In this document: piece after piece, positions 1 through 6,843 of the stretch
How positions within the stretch are numbered: the first letter of the stretch is position 1
Layout of the letters: each line of letters opens with the position of its first letter
DNA from: Oscillospiraceae bacterium
GTDB lineage: Bacteria; Bacillota; Clostridia; Oscillospirales; Ruminococcaceae
NCBI GenBank assembly: GCA_016302655.1
Contig: JAEDNF010000018.1
Coordinates: 1 to 13,216 of the forward strand
Direction: 5' to 3'
Length of the DNA stretch: 13,216 nt
Program-made: the position numbers and the translations under genes
Notes under the pieces: model-generated
Told to the model about the DNA's origin: nothing
Seen by the model: only the letters and a program-made list of their open reading frames with translations
Databases searched by the model: none

Positions 1-486
1 TGAAGCTACCGCAGAGAAAAAATCCCCGGTATCTTTTCCAACCGAACCGACAAAAATTATCTGTATAGCTGTACTAAGCAGAATTATTCCGCCGGAAAGC
101 TGTAATATCTTTGTAAGTATACTTGTTCTGCTCTTGTCGGCAGCGATAAGAACAGCAACATAAATTATAATCGGACCGGTGAAGAAAACCGTAAAGCCGA
201 ATACGCCGCAAAGGAAAGAGTATATTATATCAAGAAGATTACCCCCTGCACCTTTACCGCTGATAAGTCCTATAACTGTGAACAGCACCAAAAGAACACC
301 GATTGCAAAAAGAAAAATTGAACATTTTCTTCTGCGTGAGCGTTCTTCTTTTAATAATTCTTCTTTTCTTCTATCACTGAGTTCTTTCTGCTTTTGCTCA
401 ACACTATCCGCATTACTTTTACTCGACGCTTTCTTTGTCTGAGTAGATTTATTGCTTGTTTCATTTAGTTTTCTCTTTGCAGCCAT
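1..486 (-). CDS. ftsK: DNA translocase FtsK/SpoIIIE, N-terminal membrane part (partial, runs off left edge)
   Basis: Only the first 162 codons are present; the frame is still open at base 1. The start is ATG at 484-486, with an AAAGGA-type ribosome binding site 8 nt upstream. Residues 1-54 are a hydrophilic tail rich in Lys, Ser, Glu and Arg. About three membrane segments follow, near residues 55-75, 83-113 and 126-146, which is the layout of the FtsK/SpoIIIE N-terminal membrane domain. The motor and DNA-binding gamma domains would lie outside the window. FtsK/SpoIIIE proteins pump chromosomal DNA through the division or sporulation septum. The assignment rests on topology plus gene order, because tepA followed closely by spoIIIE is a known Firmicute arrangement (here uppP lies between). 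No catalytic motif is visible, so another multi-pass protein is possible but less likely. Confidence 0.72.
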   Translation of the reverse strand, partial: MAAKRKLNETSNKSTQTKKASSKSNADSVEQKQKELSDRRKEELLKEERSRRRKCSIFLFAIGVLLVLFTVIGLISGKGAGGNLLDIIYSFLCGVFGFTVFFTGPIIIYVAVLIAADKSRTSILTKILQLSGGIILLSTAIQIIFVGSVGKDTGDFFSAVAS

Positions 487-512
487 TTTTTACATCCTTT
501 CTCCCAATTCAA

Positions 513-540
513 ATTATATTATATCAGAATACCAGTACAA
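513..540 (-). promoter_or_regulatory. Weak candidate promoter for ftsK
   Basis: On the minus strand two overlapping TATAAT hexamers (518-523 and 513-518) lie at the end of uppP and just beyond it. The better pairing is -10 at 513-518 with TTGTAC at 535-540 as -35, spacer 16. The -35 matches the consensus only at TTG, so ftsK may simply be read through from uppP, 37 nt upstream. Confidence 0.3.
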
Positions 541-1387
541 AATGTGATCCTGTTACAAGTTCATATACTCCTATACCTATGCAGGCAACACCGAGCAATG
601 CGGTATAAATTCCGAATATCTTGAATCTGTCTTTTTTGAGCAGCCATTTCACAAGGGCAATAGCAAGAAGTCCCACAACAGCGGCAACAACAAAGCCTAT
701 CCCAAGAGCAATCCAGTCAAGCTCCATGTTACTGTTTAATGCGTCGCCGATTTCAAGTACGCTTCCGCCCAGAATTGCAGGGATGCCGAGAATAAAAGAA
801 AATGTTACCGCAGTTTCTTTTGTCAGACCGCAGAACAGACCTGCCGCCGTAGTTGAACCTGAACGGGAAACGCCCGGGAAAAGTGCGACGCACTGAACTG
901 CACCTACGGCAAGAGCGTCGGTTACTGTCATCTTATCACCAGTCTTGTGTCCCTTAACGCATTTATCCGATAAGAACAGCAGTACAGCAGTAAACAGAAA
1001 TGCCGCACCCTCGAAAATGATATCGTTGTCGCCTTCAAATCCTATGAAGAAATCCTTGAATAAATAAACGGGAACAAGAAGAGCGGTTGATATTATCACC
1101 ATAAACATCATACGACGGTTAGCATTCATATTCTTCCACGAGAATTTGCCTGTGAAAATATCCTTAATTGTAAGGAAAAATTCCATTATCATTCCGATAA
1201 TGGTCGGGAAAAATGCAATAAACACAGCCAGAAGAGTTCCGAGATGGAGCACGATAGAAATGATAAGACTCTGTTCTCCCACGCTCATAAAATGCTGTGC
1301 TACAGACAGATGTCCGGAACTTGAAACAGGAAGAAACTCAGTAAGTCCCTGAATTATTCCCTGAATTATTACACTTATGTATTCCAT
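524..1387 (-). CDS. uppP: Undecaprenyl-diphosphatase UppP (BacA family)
   Basis: This integral membrane enzyme removes one phosphate from undecaprenyl diphosphate, regenerating the lipid carrier for peptidoglycan and other wall polymers; overproduction is known to give bacitracin resistance. The 287-residue length is normal for the family. Both signature regions are present: GLTEFLPVSSSGH at residues 14-26, and PGVSRSGST at residues 171-178 followed by a conserved helix ending GIPAILGG. The rest is a series of hydrophobic segments. The start is ATG at 1385-1387, preceded by AAAGGAA at good spacing. It sits between tepA and ftsK, where B. subtilis has no uppP, so this is a lineage-specific neighbour. 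A 13-bp palindrome lies 24 nt upstream of the start and may mark its own transcription start. Confidence 0.95.
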   Translation of the reverse strand: MEYISVIIQGIIQGLTEFLPVSSSGHLSVAQHFMSVGEQSLIISIVLHLGTLLAVFIAFFPTIIGMIMEFFLTIKDIFTGKFSWKNMNANRRMMFMVIISTALLVPVYLFKDFFIGFEGDNDIIFEGAAFLFTAVLLFLSDKCVKGHKTGDKMTVTDALAVGAVQCVALFPGVSRSGSTTAAGLFCGLTKETAVTFSFILGIPAILGGSVLEIGDALNSNMELDWIALGIGFVVAAVVGLLAIALVKWLLKKDRFKIFGIYTALLGVACIGIGVYELVTGSHFVLVF

Positions 1388-1411
1388 TAACTCTTGTTCC
1401 TTTCAGATAAT

Positions 1412-1424
1412 TGTGCAATGCACA
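1412..1424. repeat. 13-bp palindrome upstream of uppP (copy 1)
   Basis: TGTGCAATGCACA has perfect 6-bp arms around a single central base. The same 13 bases occur again at 5411-5423, upstream of rpsO. Upstream on the minus strand is a possible weak promoter: GAGACA at 1456-1461 and TACATA at 1433-1438 with a 17-nt spacer. This would start RNA near 1425, directly before the palindrome. As RNA it could fold into UGUGC-AUU-GCACA. It could equally be an operator for a dimeric regulator. Confidence 0.5.
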
Positions 1425-1438
1425 TAATAATATATGTA

Positions 1439-1452
1439 CGGGCATACGCCCG
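1439..1452. repeat. Short GC-rich inverted repeat CGGGC-N4-GCCCG
   Basis: Five-base arms flank a four-base centre in otherwise AT-rich DNA, just after the stop of the possible small gene and before uppP. On the minus strand it is followed by TACATATATT, not a T-run, so it is a poor terminator. It lies inside the spacer of the weak uppP promoter candidate. Confidence 0.35.
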
Positions 1453-1459
1453 AGATGTC

Positions 1460-1636
1460 TCATTTATAACAATAGTATTTTTTAAAATAGTAAAAAGGTT
1501 CGGTATTGATATCTTGTTTATTGCTCTGCTTTACTTTATAAGAAAATACACAGGAATCTACTGCGTAAAATGCCATATTGTCCTGACAGCTAAATCCATC
1601 AAACACCTCATATTCATCAACTACGGTCTGAAACAT
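1460..1636 (-). CDS. Possible small protein, 58 residues, overlapping the tepA end
   Basis: Reading the minus strand from ATG at 1634-1636 gives an open frame of 58 codons ending in TGA at 1460-1462. A GAGGT ribosome binding site (1644-1648) lies 7 nt upstream, inside the last codons of tepA; the two frames overlap by 20 nt, a layout that favours translational coupling. The product is acidic at the start ([14 protein letters not shown]), then basic and aromatic, with 8 Tyr, 7 Phe and 3 Cys, ending in a [10 protein letters not shown] tail. I see no signal peptide or membrane helix and recognise no family. In B. subtilis the small gene ylzJ occupies this place after tepA, but this sequence does not resemble what I know of YlzJ. 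The AT-rich 3' half could be chance coding. Confidence 0.4.
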   Translation of the reverse strand: MFQTVVDEYEVFDGFSCQDNMAFYAVDSCVFSYKVKQSNKQDINTEPFYYFKKYYCYK

Positions 1637-2519
1637 CGGGTGTACCTCGCCTCGCTGTCATTTCTGTCCTCGGATGATATTCACGGAACGCACTCACCTT
1701 AGCTGTTGCTCTGCTTCCTGTGCCGTTCTTCTTTGAGGCAGTCTTCTTTGCACTTTTTGTTGTGCTTCCTGTACTCTTAGTCCCTACTGTCTTTTTTTTA
1801 CAGACAAGCTTATCGCTCTTATTTTCTTCTATGAGTGAATAAAGGCAATGTACTGCGTCACTAAGTCCGCCAAGGCTGTCAATGAGTCCTTCTTTAACAG
1901 CGGTTTCACCGTCAAGCACCGAACCTACATCCATAACAAGCTCGTCTTTTTTCATCATAAGCTCTCTGAATCGTTCAGGCTTTATTGAACTGTTTTTACT
2001 GACAAAGTTTATTATACGCTCCTGCATTCGCTCAAAATAAGAGAGTGTCTGAGGAATACCGAGCAATAATCCGTTCATTCTGACAGGATGAATTGTCATC
2101 GTTGCCGAAGGCACAATAAAACTCTTCTTTGCACTGACTGCAAGCGGAACGCCTATCGAATGGCCGCCGCCTACCACAATAGACACAGTTGGCTTTGACA
2201 TACCGGCAATAAGCTCGGATATTGCAAGACCTGCCTCAACATCGCCGCCGACCGTATTCAGAATGATAAGAAGCCCCTCTATGCTCATATCCTGCTCTAT
2301 TGCTACAAGAGCAGGCATAATATGTTCATACTTGGTTGTCTTGTTCTGCGGCGGAAGAATATAGTGACCTTCGATTTGACCTATCACTGTAAGGCAATGA
2401 ATATTGTATTCTGCGTTTACAGATGCAAAAATGCCATTATCATCTGATTGTCTCACCGAAATCTGTTCTTCTATCTCTTCTTCGTCAGATTCACTGTTTG
2501 TAATTCTTTCCTTATCCAT
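1617..2519 (-). CDS. tepA: ClpP-fold serine protease, TepA family
   Basis: A 300-residue member of the ClpP/crotonase-fold serine proteases, of the group called translocation-enhancing protein TepA in Bacillus, thought to act in or near protein export. The nucleophile is probably Ser121 in GGGHSIG, the base His144 in [10 protein letters not shown], and the acid probably Asp197. [13 protein letters not shown] (about residues 88-100) matches the glycine-rich ClpP strand. The N-terminus (residues 9-18) is strongly acidic. From about residue 239 there is a tail of about 60 residues rich in Lys, Ser and Thr that is not part of the protease fold. There is no signal peptide. The start is ATG with AAAGGAG upstream at good spacing. 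It follows the pnp terminator and has its own promoter. The family call is strong; the precise role is inferred from family and position. Confidence 0.85.
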   Translation of the reverse strand: MDKERITNSESDEEEIEEQISVRQSDDNGIFASVNAEYNIHCLTVIGQIEGHYILPPQNKTTKYEHIMPALVAIEQDMSIEGLLIILNTVGGDVEAGLAISELIAGMSKPTVSIVVGGGHSIGVPLAVSAKKSFIVPSATMTIHPVRMNGLLLGIPQTLSYFERMQERIINFVSKNSSIKPERFRELMMKKDELVMDVGSVLDGETAVKEGLIDSLGGLSDAVHCLYSLIEENKSDKLVCKKKTVGTKSTGSTTKSAKKTASKKNGTGSRATAKVSAFREYHPRTEMTARRGTPDVSDRS

Positions 2520-2569
2520 AACCTGCTCCTTTGCTGTTTTTCGCTTATATTTTTAACAGAAGGAGCGAA

Positions 2570-2598
2570 ATTATACCGGATATCTAATTGCAGATAAA
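2570..2598 (-). promoter_or_regulatory. Second candidate promoter for tepA (P2)
   Basis: A perfect TATAAT (2570-2575) lies 17 nt downstream of TTTATC (2593-2598), which matches the -35 consensus poorly. It would start RNA near 2563, about 44 nt before the tepA start codon. Confidence 0.35.
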
Positions 2599-2650
2599 TT
2601 TATGAAATTTCTGTCGCAAAATCAAAATTGCAAAAGTGCTACCCGATAAA

Positions 2651-2671
2651 AGCTGTTAAATAATCACAGCT
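2651..2671. repeat. Inverted repeat at the predicted tepA transcription start
   Basis: AGCTGT and ACAGCT arms (6 bp) are separated by 9 nt. On the minus strand the first arm begins at A2671, the base expected as +1 for the promoter at 2678-2706, so the RNA would open with a stem-loop. Confidence 0.5.
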
Positions 2672-2677
2672 AATGAT

Positions 2678-2706
2678 ATTATAACATATGCACACTTTTT
2701 TTGCAA
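2678..2706 (-). promoter_or_regulatory. Promoter for tepA (P1)
   Basis: Minus-strand TTGCAA (2701-2706), a 17-nt spacer and a perfect TATAAT (2678-2683), with an extended -10 TG one base upstream. This fits a housekeeping sigma-A promoter. It lies directly after the pnp terminator and would give a leader of about 150 nt before tepA. Confidence 0.7.
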
Positions 2707-2718
2707 GGCGAATCAAAG

Positions 2719-2755
2719 CAAAAAACACCCACAGGAAAAACCTGTAGGTGTTTTT
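2719..2755 (-). terminator. Rho-independent terminator of pnp
   Basis: Arms of 15 bases (2721-2735 and 2741-2755) flank a 5-nt loop, with one G-U pair. Read on the minus strand, AAAAACACCTACAGG is followed by its partner and then TTTTTTGC. The stem begins 12 nt after the pnp stop codon. It is nearly symmetrical and would also work on the other strand. Confidence 0.92.
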
Positions 2756-2767
2756 GTCGTATATTTA

Positions 2768-4885
2768 TCAGCCGTTTTTCTTCTTAGCTTCGATATCAGC
2801 AAGAGCTGCCTTTCTTGAAAGTCTTATCTTGCCCTGGTTATCGATATCAAGAACCTTAACGATTATCTCATCACCGATAGAAACAACATCTTCAACCTTT
2901 TCAACTCTTCTGTTTTCAAGTTCGGAGATGTGCACCATACCATCCTTACCGGGAGCAATCTCAACGAAAGCGCCGAAGTTCATAATACGAACAACCTTGC
3001 CCTTGTATATTGCACCTATCTCCGGAGGAGAAGTGATAGCCTTGATCATAGCTACGCAGTTATTTGCCTTTTCAAGATCCTGACCGCAGATGAATACATT
3101 GCCTTCTTCATCAATATCAATCTTTACTTCAAAGTCAGCGCAGAGCTTCTGGATAACCTTGCCGCCTGTACCGATAACCTCACGAATCTTGTCAACAGGT
3201 ACTTTGTAGTTGAGCATCTTGGGAGCGTACTTATTGACAGTAGGACGAGGCTCAGGAATAGCCTTGAGCATTATCTCATCAAGGATATAATCTCTTGCTT
3301 TATGAGTCTTAGCAAATGCGTCCTTAATAATCTCGGGAGTAAGACCATCAATCTTAAGATCCATCTGTATAGCTGTGATACCCTTATGAGTACCGCCTAC
3401 CTTGAAGTCCATATCACCGAAGAAGTCCTCAAGTCCCTGGATATCTACCATAGTCATCCAGCGGTCGCCTTCGGTTATAAGACCGCAGGAAATACCTGCG
3501 ACAGGAGCCTTTATCGGAACACCTGCGTCCATAAGTGAAAGCGTTGAGCCACAGATAGAAGCCTGAGAAGTGGAACCGTTTGAAGAAAGAACCTCAGATA
3601 CAAGTCTTATTGCATAAGGGAATTCTTCAACAGAAGGTATAACAGGTTCAAGAGCACGCTGTGCAAGAGCGCCGTGACCTATCTCTCTTCTTCCGGGACC
3701 TCTGCTTGCCTTTGTTTCACCCACAGAGTATGCAGGGAAATTGTAGTGGTGCATATAACGCTTTGTTTCTTCGTCGTCTATACCGTCAAGTCTCTGGCTG
3801 TCGCTGACAGGACCTAATGTTGTAATAGTCATAACCTGAGTCTGTCCGCGAGTAAACAGACCTGAACCATGAACTCTGGGAAGAAGACCTACTTCAGCAG
3901 CAAGAGGACGCATTTCATCCATGCCTCTGCCGTCAACACGCTTCTGCTCATCAAGAAGCCAGCGTCTAACGATAAACTTCTGTAACTTGTAGATGCACTC
4001 GTCTATCATAGCAGCCTTATCGGGATACTGCTCGTCATACTCAGCATGAATAGCATCCTTAATGGGCTGTAAACGCTCTTCACGAATGTTCTTGTCGTCG
4101 GTATCAAGCGCAAACTTTACCTGGTCGGTATATTTCTGCTGAATAGCCTCGAAAAGATCGTGGTCTACTTCCATTGAAGGGAAGCTGAACTTGGGCTTGC
4201 CTATTTCAGCCTGAATCTGCTTGATGAAAGGAATGATAGACTTGTTGATCTCTTCATGACCTGCCATGATTGCCTTGAGCATAGTATCATCGTCAACTTC
4301 ATTAGCTCCTGCTTCAATCATAACGACCTTTTTCTCGCTTGAAGCAACAGTAAGCTGAAGGTCAGACTTTGCTCTCTGCTCTGCATCGGGCATCAGTACG
4401 ATCTCACCGTCAACAAGACCTACAGAAATGCCTCCGATAGGACCATTCCAGGGAATATCCGAAATAGAAACGGCAATAGAAGCACCGATCATAGCGATGA
4501 TTTCAGGCTGTGTTTCGGGATCAGCCGCAAGAACCGTCATAACGATAGCTACATCGTTTCTCATATCCTTAGGGAAAAGAGGACGCATAGGACGGTCAAC
4601 AACACGGGAGTTAAGGATAGCCTTTTCACTCGGTCTACCCTCTCTCTTTAAGTATCCGCCGGGAATCTTGCCTACCGAATACAGCTTTTCTTCATAGTCG
4701 ACTGCGAGAGGGAAAAAGTCAACGCCCTCACGCGGCTTGGGACTTGCCGTAACATTTACCATTACAACTGTTTCGCCGTAATGTACCCAGCAAGAACCGT
4801 TTGCAAGTCCGCATACTTTACCGGTTTCAACCATAAGCTCGCGGCCTGCAAATGTCGTTTTGAATGTTTTGTAATTCTCGAACAT
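2768..4885 (-). CDS. pnp: Polyribonucleotide nucleotidyltransferase (PNPase)
   Basis: PNPase degrades RNA 3' to 5' by phosphorolysis, releasing nucleoside diphosphates, and can add tails in reverse; it is a trimer in the cytoplasm. The 705 residues show all domains in order: first RNase PH-like domain (about 10-230, with GGYLKREGRPSEKAIL), a linking helical domain, the catalytic second RNase PH domain (about 320-545) with SSNGSTSQASICGSTLSLMD and the active-site EDFFGDMDFK (Asp487, Asp493, Lys495), a KH domain with GTGG at 572-575, and an S1 domain (about 622-692). The start is ATG preceded by a strong AAAGGAGG. It lies 161 nt after rpsO, an arrangement conserved widely in bacteria. The gap holds a leaky terminator and a large hairpin, so pnp is probably read from the rpsO promoter and controlled after transcription. 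Confidence 0.98.
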   Translation of the reverse strand: MFENYKTFKTTFAGRELMVETGKVCGLANGSCWVHYGETVVMVNVTASPKPREGVDFFPLAVDYEEKLYSVGKIPGGYLKREGRPSEKAILNSRVVDRPMRPLFPKDMRNDVAIVMTVLAADPETQPEIIAMIGASIAVSISDIPWNGPIGGISVGLVDGEIVLMPDAEQRAKSDLQLTVASSEKKVVMIEAGANEVDDDTMLKAIMAGHEEINKSIIPFIKQIQAEIGKPKFSFPSMEVDHDLFEAIQQKYTDQVKFALDTDDKNIREERLQPIKDAIHAEYDEQYPDKAAMIDECIYKLQKFIVRRWLLDEQKRVDGRGMDEMRPLAAEVGLLPRVHGSGLFTRGQTQVMTITTLGPVSDSQRLDGIDDEETKRYMHHYNFPAYSVGETKASRGPGRREIGHGALAQRALEPVIPSVEEFPYAIRLVSEVLSSNGSTSQASICGSTLSLMDAGVPIKAPVAGISCGLITEGDRWMTMVDIQGLEDFFGDMDFKVGGTHKGITAIQMDLKIDGLTPEIIKDAFAKTHKARDYILDEIMLKAIPEPRPTVNKYAPKMLNYKVPVDKIREVIGTGGKVIQKLCADFEVKIDIDEEGNVFICGQDLEKANNCVAMIKAITSPPEIGAIYKGKVVRIMNFGAFVEIAPGKDGMVHISELENRRVEKVEDVVSIGDEIIVKVLDIDNQGKIRLSRKAALADIEAKKKNG

Positions 4886-4910
4886 TATTGTTCCTCCTTT
4901 AATATTTTCA

Positions 4911-4985
4911 GAGAAACAGCGTTAGCAATAAACTCAGCGGAATAATGCTATTCCGTTCAATTTAATGCTAACCGCACTGCTTCTC
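4911..4985 (-). promoter_or_regulatory. Large nested hairpin in the pnp leader
   Basis: Two long arms (4911-4927 and 4966-4985) pair with two small bulges: 7 bp from TGCTAAC/GTTAGCA, 2 bp of GC, then about 8 bp including a G-U. Inside is a second stem, CGGAATA and TATTCCG (4938-4944 and 4949-4955) with a 4-nt loop. The structure ends about 10 nt before the pnp ribosome binding site. In E. coli the rpsO-pnp leader has a long stem cut by RNase III, after which PNPase represses its own mRNA. A similar role here is an inference from position and shape. Confidence 0.6.
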
Positions 4986-5007
4986 CTGCTGTCTTTAAAT
5001 AAGGGTT

Positions 5008-5037
5008 AAAGGGCAGAACAAAATTGCCCTGCCCTTT
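5008..5037 (-). terminator. Leaky terminator/attenuator between rpsO and pnp
   Basis: A 9-bp stem (arms 5008-5016 and 5029-5037, 12-nt loop) starts 9 nt after the rpsO stop codon. In the transcribed direction it is followed by AACCCTTATTT, so the U-run after the stem is broken and readthrough into pnp is expected. The opposite strand has a better T-run (5035-5040), but no gene there needs it. Confidence 0.6.
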
Positions 5038-5046
5038 TTTAATCTC

Positions 5047-5313
5047 TTACTTACGAAGACCGAGCTTTGCTACTATTGCACGGTAGCGTTCGATATCCTT
5101 CTTAGCGAGGTAGTTTAACAGATTACGTCTGTGACCAACCATCTTGAGAAGACCACGGCGTGAGTGGTGATCCTTCTTGTGTGTCTTAAGATGTTCTGTT
5201 AAGTCGTTGATTCTCTTTGTAAGGATAGCAATCTGTACTTCGGGAGAACCTGTGTCATTCTCGTGTGTGCGGTTAGCTTCGATAACCGCTGTCTTTTCTT
5301 CTTTTAAAAGCAT
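5047..5313 (-). CDS. rpsO: 30S ribosomal protein S15
   Basis: S15 is a primary 16S rRNA-binding protein that organises the central domain of the 30S subunit. The 88 residues match the usual length. Conserved features are [38 protein letters not shown] and [11 protein letters not shown]. The frame stays open 11 codons further upstream, but ATG at 5311-5313 is preferred: the family begins here and AGAGGTG lies just upstream, whereas the extra residues are not conserved. A strong promoter about 110 nt upstream gives this gene, and with it pnp, its own transcription. S15 commonly represses its own mRNA through a leader structure; the leader here (5314-5425) contains a GAAAC-ACC-GTTTC hairpin that could take part, which is not shown. 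Confidence 0.97.
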   Translation of the reverse strand: MLLKEEKTAVIEANRTHENDTGSPEVQIAILTKRINDLTEHLKTHKKDHHSRRGLLKMVGHRRNLLNYLAKKDIERYRAIVAKLGLRK

Positions 5314-5409
5314 AATTACACCTCTTATAAATATTTTCTGTATCATAGCTATGGGAAACGGTGTTTCTCGTTATTGAGCATTCTCCGCAAAGCCAAGATA
5401 AGAATCGTT

Positions 5410-5424
5410 TTGTGCAATGCACAA
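5410..5424. repeat. Palindrome at the predicted rpsO transcription start (copy 2)
   Basis: TTGTGCA-A-TGCACAA is a perfect palindrome with 7-bp arms. It begins one base after G5425, the expected +1 of the rpsO promoter. The inner 13 bases are identical to 1412-1424 upstream of uppP. Either an operator just downstream of the promoter or a 5'-terminal RNA hairpin is plausible. Confidence 0.6.
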
Positions 5425-5431
5425 CGAAGAT

Positions 5432-5460
5432 ATTATAACATATCTGTCTCTATTTGTAAA
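5432..5460 (-). promoter_or_regulatory. Promoter for rpsO-pnp
   Basis: Minus-strand TTTACA (5455-5460), a 17-nt spacer and a perfect TATAAT (5432-5437), plus the extended -10 TG. This is the best sigma-A-type promoter in the window and lies in the clpX-rpsO gap. Nothing convincing as a clpX terminator is visible between 5461 and 5529, only an AT-rich hairpin around 5478-5496. Confidence 0.85.
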
Positions 5461-5529
5461 GACTATTTTTCAATTTTTCATTAAAAAAATGAAATTAATT
5501 TATAATAAGCATATGCACTGTGTTAATAA

Positions 5530-6822
5530 TCAACCGGCATTTTTCTTAACTGCCTTTTTTTCGGACGATTTGCTGAGCTTCTTTGCATTGCTGTCTCTGA
5601 TTATTTCGGGTTGCTTTCCTTCAGTAACACACTCGGCAGTAAGTATAACCTTTGTAATGGTATTATCACTCGGTGCGCTGAACATTGTATCAGAGAGAGC
5701 CTCCTCAACTACTGTCCTGAGTCCTCTTGCTCCGGTCTTTCTGTCAGCTGCCTTCTTTGCGATAGCCCGCATAGCGTCGTCGGTTATCTCAAGCTCGATA
5801 TTGTCAAGACCGAACATATATCTGTACTGCTTGAGAATAGCGTTCTTCGGCTCTGAAAGAATCTTTACAAGAGCGTCTTCATCAAGATCATCAAGAACGG
5901 CAATAACAGGTAATCGTCCCACAAGCTCAGGGATAATGCCGAACTTGACAAGATCCTCGGGTTCAACCTGATGAAGTGCCTCGTTGATTCCGTTATCATT
6001 CTTGCTCTTGACATCGGCGCCGAAACCGAGTGCTGAAGATGTGGTTCTCTGCATAATCAGCTTGTCTATGCCTTCAAAAGCACCGCCGCAGATGAACAGA
6101 ATATTCTTGGTATTAATCTGTATAAATTCCTGATTAGGATGCTTTCTGCCACCCTGAGGAGGAACATTTGATACCGTACCCTCAATTATCTTAAGCAGCG
6201 CCTGCTGTACACCCTCACCGCTTACATCACGGGTTATAGATGTATTCTCTGACTTTCTGGTAATTTTATCTATTTCATCAATATAGATTATACCGTGTTC
6301 AGCCGCCTCTATATCATAGTCAGCAGCCTGAATAAGTCTGAGAAGAACATTTTCAACATCTTCGCCAACATAGCCTGCCTGAGTAAGTGTAGTAGCGTCG
6401 GCTATTGCGAAAGGTACTTTAAGAACATTTGCAAGAGTCTGAGCAATCATCGTCTTACCTACACCCGTAGGTCCGAGAAGCAGCACATTGCTCTTCTGAA
6501 GCTCTATCTCATCTGCCTTTGCGCTGTCACCGAAGAAGTTCTTCTTATAATGATTGTACACGGAAACACAGATAGTCTTCTTAGCTTCGTCCTGACCAAT
6601 GATATACTTGTCAAGTATAGCTTTAAGCTCAGTGGGTTTAATCAACTCGTGCTCATCAGAAGCACTCTTTCCTTTTGACTTTTTCGGAGCGGATAATCCC
6701 TCCTGCTCCATCAGCATCTGATATGAAGCTACTATACAATCGTTACAGATACAGCCGCTTGCACCATATATTATCCGTTCTACCTGATCTTCAGTTCTAT
6801 CACAGAAACTGCATCTAAGCAT
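5530..6822 (-). CDS. clpX: ATP-dependent Clp protease ATP-binding subunit ClpX
   Basis: ClpX is the AAA+ unfoldase that recognises tagged proteins and threads them into ClpP. From the ATG at 6822 there are 430 residues: an N-terminal zinc domain with Cys4, Cys7, Cys26 and Cys29; Walker A GPTGVGKT (117-124); pore loop GYVG (150-153); Walker B IIYIDEID (178-185); the RKH pore loop (226-228); the ClpP-docking loop, here LGFG (265-268) rather than the commoner IGFG; and sensor-2 GARGLR (364-369). A Lys-rich tail follows. A TTG two codons upstream (6828) also opens the frame, but GAAAGGA (6831-6837) is only 2 nt from it and 8 nt from the ATG. It lies 21 nt downstream of clpP, so the two are co-transcribed. 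Confidence 0.98.
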   Translation of the reverse strand: MLRCSFCDRTEDQVERIIYGASGCICNDCIVASYQMLMEQEGLSAPKKSKGKSASDEHELIKPTELKAILDKYIIGQDEAKKTICVSVYNHYKKNFFGDSAKADEIELQKSNVLLLGPTGVGKTMIAQTLANVLKVPFAIADATTLTQAGYVGEDVENVLLRLIQAADYDIEAAEHGIIYIDEIDKITRKSENTSITRDVSGEGVQQALLKIIEGTVSNVPPQGGRKHPNQEFIQINTKNILFICGGAFEGIDKLIMQRTTSSALGFGADVKSKNDNGINEALHQVEPEDLVKFGIIPELVGRLPVIAVLDDLDEDALVKILSEPKNAILKQYRYMFGLDNIELEITDDAMRAIAKKAADRKTGARGLRTVVEEALSDTMFSAPSDNTITKVILTAECVTEGKQPEIIRDSNAKKLSKSSEKKAVKKNAG

Positions 6823-6843
6823 GGTCAAATTCCTTTCAAGTGG

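Noticed and set aside
1394..1702. Plus-strand 102-residue frame in the tepA-uppP gap
   Set aside because: No Shine-Dalgarno before its ATG, it runs through the 3' end of tepA antisense, and the composition is not protein-like. The minus-strand 58-residue frame here has a better start site.
2930..3538. Plus-strand 202-residue frame inside pnp
   Set aside because: Entirely antisense to the conserved catalytic, KH and S1 regions of PNPase; its openness follows from the codon use of the real gene.
5478..5496. AT-rich hairpin as a terminator for clpX
   Set aside because: Only about 6 A-T pairs around a T-rich loop with no GC core; too weak to call.
6823..6839. CtsR-like heat-shock operator (GGTCAAA followed by TTTCAA) at the clpX start
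   Set aside because: The second half does not fit the direct heptad repeat and its spacing, and the bases are explained by the clpX start codon and ribosome binding site. It also lies inside the clpP-clpX transcript, not at a promoter.
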